Assembly (NCBI RefSeq): GCF_964340395.1
Contig: NC_135561.1
Span: forward strand, 20,612,740 to 20,676,739
Direction: 5' to 3'
From: Glandiceps talaboti
Taxonomy: Eukaryota; Hemichordata; Enteropneusta; Spengelidae
Length of the DNA stretch: 64,000 nucleotides
Made by a program: the position numbers and the translations under genes. Each line of letters starts with the position of its first letter. Position 1 is the first letter of the stretch. The notes below the pieces were generated by a model, which did not search any database, was not told the DNA's origin, and was given only the letters and a program-made list of their open reading frames with translations. Shown here piece after piece: positions 36,591 through 49,509 of the stretch.

Positions 36591-38610
36591 TATATGTCAG
36601 CAGTATGCTATATGAACTTTGAGAACAAATATACGTTGAAGTCGAATTATTAATCTAAAGAAATATAATAGGATAAAACCAAACACTAATTTATTTGGGG
36701 CATAAAACTGATGACGATCTTTCAATATATTTCCCCTTCCTTTCATTTTCTATATAGAAAGAAGGGTGATACAGAATGGAAGAAGTTTATCACGACGGCG
36801 CCGGCGCTACTTCGAGATTCAAATTAGAATCATGGTTTTGAATTTAAATAATTCAGTATGAGCAGGTTTTGACAGAACAGTGCAACGATAATTGTTCACG
36901 TTCAAAACATAAAAATGGAGAATGTACAAAGAATTCAAACAACTGCCAGACATGAAGCAAATTTAAAAGTGAATGCGAGCTAGCTTGAAAATCATTCATT
37001 TTTCACATTTTTTTAACAGAAAAATTTATGTGTTTTGTAAGATTTAATATATGCTAGCCTTAGTCCATTGTGTGCATAGATCAAAGAACGGGACAGCTGA
37101 AACGACTAAAATAGTCAAGCTTACGCATGTGATATAGATGGACCTTTGGGACAGCTGAAACTAATGTAAGAGAGCCGAGAGTGTAGTAGAGATATCGCTC
37201 ATCGGGATATCTGACACTGTTGCACTTTATTACAGAAAGCTATGCGAAATGAAGTATCTTCCATACATGTATGATTTTCAGCAATTTGCTACTGATAGTG
37301 GATAAGGACGAACACAATCATTTCGGCAATTAGACATAAATTAATCAACAAGTTACACTTATTTATAGAGGCACTTAACAGTATATAATTTTTTACCTCA
37401 GGAATTTGTGGCTATTAGGATTTTCCCTTCCCTCCTTAATAGAAAGATCTTCACCCCCCTTAGTAGAATTATAAGCGTTTAAGTTCTACGAGTCAAACGG
37501 AAGCTTGTTTCTAGAAAATCGCTGTTCTGTACGTATGTACGATAAAGTGAACGGTTGAAAGAGATAAAGTAATATCATATTTCAAAGTAACTCGAAAGGA
37601 AACAGAAAGAGTCTTAACGCCCATTTCTTGTGATAAGTCGGTTAGGACATCAACCCTTCATTGCAATTGTTTAAGAGAGTGGTGTATCTCTATGTCCTTT
37701 GATTCTTGTACCCGTTAATCACTGACAATTCAACACCAATAACGTAAATAGCATTTATTGAGTTGTTTTTCTTAAAAGCAGTTAATCAAAATCTCATAAT
37801 TCATGGTTAACTTTAATAAAATAAAGTCCGAGATACAATCCGCGAAAAAACAACGGTGCGTTTGCTTACTTGTTGCAATCAGGAATGGGACAACGTTCAA
37901 GCAAACAAAACACACGGAGTAATTATTAGTGCCTTACTACACGTTAAAATATTGAGTACGACGACTGTTACTGTTACATTATAACTTTCCATATATAACA
38001 GCATTGTGTGAACCTAAGTAAGTAAGGAATATGGCTAAAATATCAATGTGTGAATCTCTCTGAACAATTTCAGTAACATTTAACACTCCTAATTAAAGGC
38101 GACTGTTTTTTGAATATATAATAAGTTATCGCCACTCACTAAAACCAACCCCCTTACGTACAATTCTAGTTGGAGCGTTAAAATCAATCCTAGATAAAAT
38201 ACACAGGCTATTGTATATGTCATTAACACATTTCGTAGTTATAAAAGCCCCAAATCCAGTAATTATATATAATCTACGACTATAATGGTACAACATTGGA
38301 AAGAAACAATGTAAACTTGTTTGTGATTTCACTCGATGTTGAAAGTTGTAAGGGCACTATCTCAGTTTATTTAGAGTCTAACATTGTGACTCATATAATT
38401 CCGTTGTGGTTAGTATAAATACCCTTTGACCTTGCAACATGTTTCAATAATTGTTTTGTGGCTACTTACTTAGTTTCAGAAATACCCAGGGGAAACAAAT
38501 TTTATGAAACGAGAAGGGAAATGATTAGAATAATTTTTGTCTTTTAAAGTGTTAATTAATTAATTAATTAATGAAAGTGTTATGGAATAATGTAAGGATA
38601 AATCTGAAGG
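36591..38610. other. non-coding stretch
   Basis: A+T-rich. A short TTAA run lies at 38555-38572. No gene. Confidence 0.35.

Positions 38611-38611
<1 letters not shown>

Positions 38612-38662
<51 letters not shown>
38612..38662. repeat. ACAT tetranucleotide array
   Basis: About 12 ACAT units. Confidence 0.85.
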
Positions 38663-38663
<1 letters not shown>

Positions 38664-39508
38664 ACGGAGAAAGAGATACATGTACGGAAAATCAGACAAA
38701 GTGACATATGGCAATTTGAGAGGATGACGTTCAATCGATTATATCTGTTAAATTGTGTCATTATGTACGAATGCGACGGAGATAAATCTTACAGCGGTTT
38801 TATACGATCGGGGTTTATGTTTCTTGAGTTGGATATCCTAAGTAATGAGTGTATAACGTAAAAGTTTGATGTAAGTTATCTCTGTATGTTATTACAGTAA
38901 ACTGATCGTCGAACGAGACAGTTGATCTACTGCAAGTTCTCGTAAAATGACTGCTACATCAAACCCGAGATGTCACAATTTCACTTACTAGTCAAATAAT
39001 ATGGATGTAGCAACTTGGCTAACAATACACATTTTAGGTTTTGTAGGACAATACTTGTGTGTCTTTTGACCAGGAAAGTTTCACCGACTCTAGGAATATA
39101 AGTTAGATCATTTTTCCAAGAACAAGGTTGACCTCAAATGACCGTTTACATTTCTTACCACCGCGTGTCTTTATCAACAAATTCTTCACCATGAATCACA
39201 GCATGTAGTTTTATGGTTCTTGCGTATTTACAGCCAGGAAATGCCACATTGAGTTTCAAATATACTATAACCCAAACCCTTGTTCTAGCACCTTAGCCCG
39301 TTTGAGAGTGTCTCAATCTTTCACCGTGTCATATATTCCTTTACAAGTTCATTTTTAGCAGTGATTACTATAACTAGAGTACAGGAACGTTCTTACAGAC
39401 ATGTGTGTGTTTATCAGAAATATATGATAATGCAGTGATACATTCGAATTTTGTAAATCTTAAACTCCAAACGGCTTCTGTTATCATATAACGCTGCAGT
39501 TTAACAGT
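38663..39508. other. non-coding stretch
   Basis: Nothing supported. Confidence 0.35.
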
Positions 39509-39855
<347 letters not shown>

Positions 39856-40079
39856 ATAACGTGATTCATGTTCTGCAATCATATTAATAATCATACTATT
39901 AATAATCAGATATGTACAATTAATCGTTGCCAAATTGTAGTCAATATTGAATCACACATACGAGAAGATTTGTGAAGCTATTTTTTGTGTTGACTGAGTA
40001 AGACAATTAGCATGGTTCCAATTACACAGCTTTGGTGACTAGGTGGGGTCTGTATCAATAATAGTGTTTATTTGACTTT

Positions 40080-40250
40080 TTGGGGGTCCATGACATATCA
40101 ATGTAATTGTGGTGTGTGTTTCTCTTTTTGAAATGTCTGATATTCACGCTATTTGCCACGATATTTCTCTCAAATTTCGTAGATAAATTTTTGGGTCGGC
40201 ATGGAAAAATTAGGAAGGTCAGTATGACCGAAACCACACCCTTTTATTTG
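40080..40250 (+). mobile_element. diverged half copy of TIR element R2
   Basis: TTTCGTAGATAAATTTTTGGGTCGGCA, then GAAACCACACC ... TTTGGCCT resembles the right half of 44665-45026, but the left terminus is not recognisable. Confidence 0.35.
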
Positions 40251-42525
40251 GCCTGATACACAATTTTCTCATGCTCAATTTACGGATTTTTGGCATTGTA
40301 TTTCAGTCCAGCTGCACTAGCCGAAACTGTAATAGTATTTTTTCGATCACGTATTAACCAACCAACGTATTCACTGAAAATTGCTAAAGTACCAATAATT
40401 ATACATTGTATATGCCACTTAGAGGTCTATTTTATCTATACGTAGTATACTACTAAATTGGTATCGTGATTCATTGGGGTGTTCATATTTGGGTGCGGAC
40501 CCGAAAATTTGATTGCATTTATTGCATCATGCTATGTGTACATCTACACAAATATGTTCACCCACACATGTGAGTCAGTACTGTTCAAGGTATATGGTAT
40601 TACAAGGAAGTCAGTATATCTAACAAGACAGTTTCAGTTTTTTTCAAAAACGTAGTGCAGTGATGATCATACAGTTTGGCATTTCATATTTCATAATAAG
40701 AGAGAACTATTTCCAATTTCGTCACATTCATATACTAACAGTCATAAGCATGCTTAAAATAAGCCATCATCACATGGTAAATAAAATAGCGTATCGCTTT
40801 CTTCCTGACAGACAAACAATCAACGCCTACTATCCTTGCCTCACAAACAAGTAATCTGATTTTCGATATTACATTTCATGTGATTATTTGCTTCCCTGTA
40901 CAAATACTTTCTATCTCTGATTGGGTTTTGGTTCTAATTTAAAATCCTATTTTTATTGGTTCAAAACCAGAACAAATAAACATATAATAATTAGTATTAA
41001 ATCGTATAGTAAATTTATACGCAAAATTGAAAGATGAAACCGTTAGCTAGTCGATTCGTACGTGTATTCTCTATTCCTGTTTCACAAATTATGCCACGGT
41101 CTCATGAACAAATCATGTCAAATTTGAACTTTCCAAATTAGCGTCAGAACAAACAAGTAGTCAAATATATACGGGCGTCGCAGTGAGAATATCATTCCAT
41201 TGCTCTGACTATCATGCTCATGTATGTACCGTAATTCAACACTAACGCATCGACAGTTGTCCAGTTTAATCCTAGGCTAAATTAGGGGCGTGTATTTGAT
41301 GAAGAATGAATCCGCGAAGCAAATAATGATTGACGTGCGAAGGGTTCGATTGATTGGCTTTCGCCCACGAAGTTCGTCCAGCATAAATAAAATGAAAAGT
41401 CTTATTAGCCGATTAGTATGTATTAAATGTCATTGTAGAACTGGTGACCGATCACATGCGTAACATTAGTAGAAGCATATTGTGTTGAAGTCAGAGGTTC
41501 CTCGTTTTGGAATTCGTATTGACAGCGAACGTTTAGTTGTTGACTTCGTAGGCTGGGTCCATATTTGTGTGAACATAACCAAGAATTTCAAAGCATACAA
41601 TTATGGTAAGCATACAATCTATATTCAGTGATTATATGAATTAGTTTAGAGTCGCTAACCTTCTTTGAGTTAATGGCGATTTTAGCATTGTGTTTCGATT
41701 TTATAGAATGGACGATATTTGAACTATCATCTCCATCGAGTCTGTGATCTGCAAACGTGGCTATGAAATCGTTTGTTTAATACGGGTTATATTGAAACTG
41801 TCACTGTAAAGCCGCCTTTACTGTCATCATAGCATAACCATTGTAACTACCAGGCCATGATGTCACTAAAAGCTAAACAATTTGGCTGTAGGATCAGATG
41901 GATGTAATGATTAGACCAAGTAATGCTTTGAAACCAGAGAAGACTGTGGACACGAGATCATACTATATGCTGACATGCCGAAAACGCCATACCATACACC
42001 ATATACCATATATCATAATACTCAGTATGATCATCTCAAGTTGCCATACTTTTAGCCGTCTTATCTTCGATCAGAGAAATGGTGTTCAGCGATTCATGAA
42101 ATAGCGGTTGTTTATTGTAAAATTCTCCGAAATCAGCGAATGGTTTATCACTGGTTGGATAGTTGTGTTTACTGACATTGATGAAATGTCAGTGAACTTT
42201 TGTTGTACCAATATGTCATTACACTGGAGTAGTTGAAGTTATTGCTGCTGACAAGTTTTGGCTCTCGTCGCCTCCAGATCTATACAATAAGGAGTTTTCT
42301 TTGCCTTATCAAAACTTGCCTTTATTTTGATAAAAGGGGTTTAAGGGCAAACCTGGTTGTAATACTAAACGTTGTTTGTGATATTGTACCTACTTAAGTC
42401 ATCTTCCAGCTGTATCGTTTAATGTGTAGAATACAAACAACATAAGGGAGTGCTGGGGAATGTAAGAGTTGACGGAAAAAAGAGCATTGATAGAGAGAAG
42501 TTGAGAGAAAGAACGGGTTGAGAGA
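40251..42525. other. non-coding stretch
   Basis: No supported gene. ATG|GTAAGC at 41603-41605 is a formally possible phase-0 start exon for the receptor gene, but it has nothing else to recommend it. Confidence 0.35.
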
Positions 42526-42526
42526 G

Positions 42527-42528
<2 letters not shown>

Positions 42529-42615
<87 letters not shown>

Positions 42616-42671
42616 TATATATATATTTAGATAGATAGATAGATATATAGATAGATAGATAGATAGATAAT

Positions 42672-42735
<64 letters not shown>

Positions 42736-42736
42736 T
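42529..42736. repeat. TA, GATA and ACAG compound microsatellite
   Basis: TA to about 42606, GATA about 42629-42685, ACAG about 42686-42735. Confidence 0.9.
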
Positions 42737-43572
42737 CGAGATAACAGGATTATTTAGAATGGGGAGAAACAATTTAGAGGTGAGCTAGAGACTCTGACAG
42801 AGAGAGTATGCATATTTATGTCACAAAGACCCAATGACAGAAATAGCGACAGACACATTTTATCACAGCAAATGACATTGTTGACAAAAAATGGGCGAGG
42901 GCCACAGTTTGTTGACGACTTTTACGAGCTTTCAAACACACTTGTAAAATGTCAAATACTTAAATTTGAAACTAACTCGTGGTACCATAATATAAACCCA
43001 GACCATTTCATAAATAAATAGTTAATGACCCGTAATTTACGTACGTAAACATTTGTTTTTCATTGTAAAGTGATAGTCCATGTTGTGAACTATGTTCTTT
43101 CGGCGTCATCTTCTTCGTCCGTTGTATCAGCTAGAATCAAATCGTATACACTACAGTGGATGTCTCGAGGATGAACTATTTGCAGGCTGTATGAATATTT
43201 CTGACGTAATAGTAACTTTGCCAGCACAGACATAACAATTGGGAATTTACATGAAGTGTTGGCGCCATTCCATTGTGCTATTTTAGTCATAAATATGAAA
43301 CCGTTATTCATCATAACTTAAGCATTTTTATTACTTTGAAAACGAAAGAAACACACCCGTATAAAGTATTCCATAATTTTTATGTCATATGTTGTTCACG
43401 TCTGTATATAACATACAAGCATTAAGTTTAGATATTGTATTAAAGGCCCGAGATTCAATCCCAGGTTCTTGTATTAGTGTTATCTTATCAGTGGAGGCAT
43501 AAGGATTAATACAAGGATTATAACTGTGTTCTGGGCCAACCATTTCTATAGCCCTGTGAGACAGCTTATACC

Positions 43573-43797
43573 ATGTTTATTTTGAGATGGGTTTTAATGC
43601 TGATGACTTTAACAACTGTTGAAAAGTTTCCTCGTAGGAATGTAGGTCCCCAATCAAATACAGACTTTAGTGTGTTTTGTCTGTCAACCCGAGTAAGCTA
43701 TAGATGTCTAGCTAGGTGTCAATGTTCGAACGATCTGACATTGGATGTGTACGTTTATACTAACAACATTAGTACCCTCCATAACTTTGTTTCAAAG
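43573..43797 (+). CDS. candidate first exon of a secreted Cys-containing protein
   Basis: The ATG opens 75 codons ending AAG|GTACGC (phase 0). The N-terminus MFILRWVLMLMTLTTV looks like a signal peptide, followed by VFCLSTRVSYRCLARCQC with four closely spaced cysteines and a putative N-glycosylation site (NIS). No family is recognised and no following exon was identified. Joining it to 47028 would place a second signal-like segment inside the protein, which is unlikely. Confidence 0.25.
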
Positions 43798-44664
43798 GTA
43801 CGCCTTGTGAATTCACATACTTGACTGAATTCATTTTTAAGTTCGACATTTGTACATATAAATTCTTTAAGTTCCATCGCGTTCCTAGTATTGCCCTTTG
43901 CTACTAGACATAAATTCAAAAATAGAAAGACATTTTTTATAAAACACGATCCTTGCAACGAGCAAACTGTTGACACGTATTCAATGACAAGATTATTTCT
44001 TGATTTCTAATTAAAACTCAAGATGATTGACAGCCAAAATAATACAATTACTACTTTGAAGTGATTCTTGAAGGAGAGTTAAAGGGGGTCTTGGGGTGTT
44101 CTTATTCGAGTCTTAAGCAAACCATAACGTCGACGTATCAGTTACAGAAGACAAAACCATATTAAATGACCGGAGTATATTAAAACTGAATAACGAAGAT
44201 AAAACTCTTTGGTATCTTCATTGAATTGACCTATCGGTAAAGGCTAGCTTGACAGTTACAAAGTTTAATAAAAATAAAATAACTACTTTAAATATGACTA
44301 TGTTGATACATTAACGCCTATCAAAGTATTTCGGATGACATTGATAGAAATACGACAACTCGGTCTCGTATTAATGAGAAATTAGTTCGCTTGATGTTAT
44401 AGTTAGGCCATAGAGTCACGAGAGAACAGATTGAGATAACGCTCTCAACAGAGAGTTATTTCATCAATCGTATTCTATATTCATGGATGGATGGATGGAT
44501 GGATGTACAGTAATGTCTTTGGAAAGAAATTCCACTTTTATGATCGCTATAAAACGAAAAGGTGAAAGTGTCGTAAATACAGAGTAAAAGTATTATGTCT
44601 AGGAAAAATTATTAGAGAGAGAGAGAGAGAGAGAGCATCATCAAAAAACAATTTAAGAAACCTA

Positions 44665-45026
44665 AGGCCCAATAAAACAAATTGTGTGGTTCCGATTAGA
44701 ATAGGTGGGGTAGGTTGATATTTTTTATTTTATTTTATTATATATTTTTTTCTGTGTGAGTGTCTAGTTCAGGTTTTCCGTTGCTTTCCAAATGGTCTCT
44801 GTGTTGTTTATTTCTTCCTATCAGATGTACAGCCATTACAGATTGGAAGAATATTGTTATCTTGTCTTTTTAAGTTGATGTCAGTTTCCGCATCTACTAT
44901 TTCTTGCGAGATTTTTGAGATTTTATTAATTTTTCGTCGAATACGTAAAACAAAAGTTTAGGGTCGGCAGTGAAAATCTAGGTGGGGTCGGGGAACCGGA
45001 ACCAAAGAATTATTTTCTTAGGCCTA
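44665..45026 (+). mobile_element. TIR element R2, copy B
   Basis: Ends AGGCCCAA ... TGTGTGGTTCCGATTAGA and GGAACCGGAACCAAAG ... CTTAGGCCT. It aligns along its whole 362 bases with the reverse complement of 785-1149. Confidence 0.6.
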
Positions 45027-45050
45027 ATATAAATATAATTGGTATATATA

Positions 45051-45145
45051 CTAAATTAAATCATAGTAATAGTAATTTTTCAATTAATGTGAATACTATT
45101 TTATAAATTAATGTGAATACTATAATTTTATAAATTAATGTCAAT
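45051..45145. repeat. short tandem duplication
   Basis: TTAATGTGAATACTAT with TTTTATAAA is repeated twice and then again in part, with a unit of about 36-41 bases. Confidence 0.5.
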
Positions 45146-45924
45146 TGTCGTTGATGCAACACTCATTATCAGCTGAAGATATGTAAGAGTAACTACGCTC
45201 ATGCAGAATTGGTTCTGGACTTGATTTGGAAACAATCTGTGAAGATGCCTTCCAGTGCTTAAATCAAATTACCTAGATCATAATACTTTACTGGAAGATG
45301 CAAATACAGAAAAAATACTGAATGTGTGTTTTTTTTCGAACGGAGTAATTACGTACAAGACTCCAACAAGCCAACTTATCTATACTTACTTAGTAGTTTA
45401 TTCTCTCAGCTGCTGTGGTGGTGGTGAAACTTTATTAATTCACAACAGTGTTTAGAATATAGAGAGTTTCGAAAACTTTAGAGTTCTTTTTGGGTTGTTC
45501 TACATGATCACAATTTATCCAAACACTCTTTAATACTAAGTTAACAAAACATTTTGGAATACAATGCATTATTATATTATTTTGCATATTCATTAATCTA
45601 TTCAACGACATAATATTGTTGTTTCTTACAGTTGTCACTAAAATTTAAAGGAAGTGAATATTTTAGTCTACCCGATATCTTTATAACTTGAGACAACTAA
45701 CGAAAGGAATGTTCATTAAATTAATTACCCGCTAATAGGATATATAACAAGTACTACGATATACCCAAGAAATACAAACCAAGAATAAAAGAAAAACCTA
45801 CTTGTGTTGCTTTCTCATTTTCATTTCTATAAATAATGGTAAATTGATTAAAACCAACCAGTAGAGAAAAGTAGTGAGATACACATGTAAGAAACTAATG
45901 TTACTATGGGAACTCAATCTCAAT

Positions 45925-45948
45925 ATGTTTCGAACTATGCTGGTGAAG
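45925..45948 (+). CDS. candidate start exon of the receptor gene
   Basis: ATG TTT CGA ACT ATG CTG GTG AAG followed by GTAATG gives MFRTMLVK ending in phase 0, as exon 47028 requires. Joined to NWLYTALLLTAIDLL it makes a good signal peptide with a basic n-region. The donor lies directly before the GTT array. Rivals are 25591-25629 and 41603-41605, so this is only a candidate. Confidence 0.3.
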
Positions 45949-45953
45949 GTAAT

Positions 45954-45955
45954 GG

Positions 45956-46002
<47 letters not shown>

Positions 46003-46041
46003 GGTGGTGGTGGTAATGGCGGTGTGTCGTCGTCGTCGTCG

Positions 46042-46103
<62 letters not shown>

Positions 46104-46112
46104 GGTGGTAGC
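45954..46112. repeat. GTT, GGT and GTC trinucleotide array
   Basis: Two GTT blocks flank GGT/GTC steps. The open frames on both strands (poly-V, poly-L, poly-Q, poly-N, poly-T) are artefacts. Confidence 0.9.
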
Positions 46113-47027
46113 GATGGTGATGATGATATTGAGATAATTTATATGACATACATGATAAGTAACATGTAGTATTAATTTATTCAAAGTGTATAAAACTTAA
46201 AATATACATGTAGGTATGTTAAAATCCTCTCTATCTATAACTGTCTCTATTTCTGTCTTATCAACGGGTGTTCACATATCAAACCATTGGCTCGCTTACT
46301 GACATCCCAAGGTTACCATCTTGACAGATGAGTTATTTGATGTTAAATGCACAAATTGGCGATGGCTTTTACAGGTGAAAGCGAATAGTGAAGGTCTGTC
46401 TATGGTTACAATCCTTGGGTCTGTGTAATAGGTATTGCAACTATTATATTACTTACACCAGTTACTTTCATCTAATAAATGCTTTCTTAATTGCTGATGA
46501 GATCAATGTCACTTTGTTATAGGCTTGCAATAGACATAGCGGAAAGATATCGAGAAACAGTTCTGAAAGTGTTTTTTTATGGAGTATACTTGACCATTGG
46601 TGTTCATTCCAACACTGTGATTGGCCAAATCGATTGCTGTCCACTGGATTTCAATGTTTTAAAATATTTCGGGCAAAGAGTTCACTTTTACAACTTGTGA
46701 ACATATTTCAAGCGCGCCAAAGGGGAATTTCACAACATCATTTTGTAGAGATTGCTTCTTGTTCGTAAGTTGAGGTCATCTAATGTTAACTTTTAAAAGC
46801 CTTTAAAACTGCAGGGTACTTATTTGGAACGCTCCCCTGGGACCTTATATCATTACCTTTGCATAAGAATTTCAACTACCCGCTGACTCAATTTTCAAGT
46901 CAGTAACTTCAATAGTGTTTGACATGAGTTGAAACAAATGTTTTTATTGCAATACTTCATCAGTTATATGTACATGGTGAATTGCGTATCTCTAAATAGT
47001 TAAATCACTGTTTTTATCATCACACAG
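46113..47027. other. non-coding stretch, probably intron 1 of the receptor gene
   Basis: No gene supported. It ends at the acceptor TTTTTATCATCACACAG before 47028. Confidence 0.4.
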
Positions 47028-47314
47028 AACTGGTTGTATACTGCCCTTCTCCTGACCGCGATTGACTTACTGACGTCACAAGCAACGTGTCCGACCACGG
47101 AATGCAATGATGGATTACGGGGTGATATCCGTTGCTGGAATTCCACCCCGAGCGAGATTCGTGTTGGATGGGGTTTCAAGGATTTTGGTGTTTGTTTGTC
47201 GCCTGAAAATTGCTTCCCGCGTGGAGTGAACGACGGGACTGAGTACGGTGGAAAGTTAGATGAGGTTAATTTCACGTATCAGGTGAAACCGATTATAGTT
47301 CAAACAGGAGACAC
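47028..47314 (+). CDS. receptor exon: signal peptide and N-terminal Cys-rich part
   Basis: Acceptor CACACAG, donor AC|GTAAGT. It encodes the hydrophobic core, then five cysteines within about 45 residues (TCPTTEC, DIRCWNST, FGVC, ENCF). It ends VKPIIVQTGDT, the beginning of the phytocyanin-like core. No in-frame ATG precedes the hydrophobic segment, so the start is in an earlier exon. Confidence 0.75.
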
Positions 47315-49478
47315 GTAAGTGTTAGTTTTCTGTTGTAAACATTATAATTAGGACAAATAAAGAATAGTGTCTTTCCGATAACCTGACCGATCCTAGTTTA
47401 AACCGCCGATCCTATTAAATATATTTAATTTGTAAATGACAAATGGTAAAATAATGACAATCTACTTCTTCTATTTACTGTAGATTTACTTGCCAAAGAA
47501 TCTCGAGTTACTTTTAAAAAAATCACATTCCAGAGAGAAACGATGTCATTTCAGCCTTAGCTATAGCATAATTTTATATAATTGCCTTCATTTTCTTCTT
47601 TGACACCTCATCAACTGTTACAGAAGTGTTGTTACTAACGAGTATCTAAATTCTGACCTACCTACCCTATTTGTGAAGTCGTGTTATTTTTGTCTAATGG
47701 GTGCTCAAGTGATTGAGCATTCGGAAAAAAACTCTACCATGTAAAAACTGATGTCGACATAATTAAGTAGGTGTGAACCTTGACCTTGATGCATATAAAG
47801 ATTGATCCCCGCATCACATGTACGTTTGCTACATTTTCTAAATTTTTGTTTTGTAATATATATAAATGAGTTCAGAAAACGCCCTCTATGTTTCTTATAA
47901 AGGTATGTTTCATCAGGGACTTCTAAGTATAATAAACTGCACCATGCTGAACGACTCGCTCAAAAATTTAAATTATATACATTTAGACTTAGAGAATATG
48001 CAAACTAATGAAGCATACTTTGGGAAATAAAACCTGATCAGACGTTTAATAGCCGTTCTGTATTCATTTATCAGGTTGTAGATGTATACATATAAATAAT
48101 TATACACGTGAACCACATTTTAAGTGGAAAAAGAGTCATTGACCTTTAAAACCCCTATGGCCCAATTTTCCACGGGTGATTATGCAAATGAGATAAAACG
48201 GTCCTAATGCAAATATTCAAATCTAGAAATGATTAGATTATGTCTTTAGATCCGATGTTAATTCATCGTTACATGTACTAACACAGTTTTATTGTTGGTA
48301 TTTTTTTAAATTGTACTCGTTAAAATATTTATTTTGAAATCGGTTGAATCTCGTCTCATTTCTTTTATTGTGTATAAGTTGCAATATGACACTTCGGATA
48401 AAGTATGCCGCTTTATGACGTCACTTCCGCCTTACATAATGAATCTGAAATAAATTTTTCTTCAATACGTACTTCATTTATTTTTATAAGAATAATTGCA
48501 AATCTGAACTTTGCCTTTTATTTCTCACCTATATTTTTTGTTTCATTTGTTTTCAGATTAGTCTTTCATTCCCTAGAGGACGATTTGCAATTGGATCTTG
48601 TAATGGTGTCTGAACAATATTTTCAGGATTGTGGTCGAGTGGGAATACCTTTACAAACTAACATTACACGGAACGAAATTAGAATTAATTCAAATGATTT
48701 AAACCCTGGTGAAAATTTTATAATCCACAAAGGTCGTAGAAATGACGTATATCGATGCGACTTTGGTTTAAAAATGGAAATTTTTGTCAAAGGTAACATG
48801 TGTGGAGGTAATTCCCGTCAACCAATGTGTAGTGGACATGGTGAATGTGTATCTGGTCAAGGTAAGGATGAACGTGATTTTCGTTGCTCGTGTTGTAAGG
48901 GATACAGTGGTGTTCACTGCGATTACTTCCGTCCGCAGTTCAGATGTTCAACTAGTCCCTGCAAAAATGGTGGGACGTGTGTGGCCACTAATAACATATT
49001 TGAATGTACGTGCCCAACTGGATTTACTGGACGAATATGTGGCAATGAAATAAAAGAGTTGGTAAACCCTACGGTGGACTCAAAAGCAACATCTATAGCT
49101 GATCGTTTGGAATGGATAACTGTACAAACACAAATATCGTCTCTTAGTTGTCAAATGTGGCAGGTAGGAAAATTAAAATGTTTTAATTTTTATTTTTATG
49201 TCGCATTGTACAGTAAGGAAGACTGGCAACATTTTCCGGTTCATACAGCGAAATTCACAATACCATGCAGCTTTTCTGTTTGATACAACCACGCAGAAAC
49301 CAATAAAGAACTGGTCATGCTACACATGACAAGATTGAATAAGTACAGTTTCTTGCTACATTTTGTCTGAGTAAAATGAACTACACATGCTACCATACAG
49401 ACATCAAATGAACACCACAAAGGACATTTTATCGCGTGTTTGATATAAAGAAAAGCATAAAAATTATGTATACTAGCA

Positions 49479-49509
<31 letters not shown>

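Noticed and set aside
43090-43314. 74-codon minus-strand frame with acidic end (TTDEEDDAERT)
   Set aside because: Some protein-like character, but no acceptor, domain or polyA signal that I could confirm.
45798-46184. Poly-N/poly-T and poly-V/poly-L frames
   Set aside because: Trinucleotide array translations.
46491-46700. 69-codon frame upstream of the receptor
   Set aside because: No signal peptide-like start that fits phase 0 into 47028, and no domain.
47028-49163. Delta/Serrate (DSL) Notch ligand
   Set aside because: There are two EGF repeats and a single transmembrane helix, but no DSL cysteine pattern; the N-terminal domain fits a phytocyanin-like fold better.
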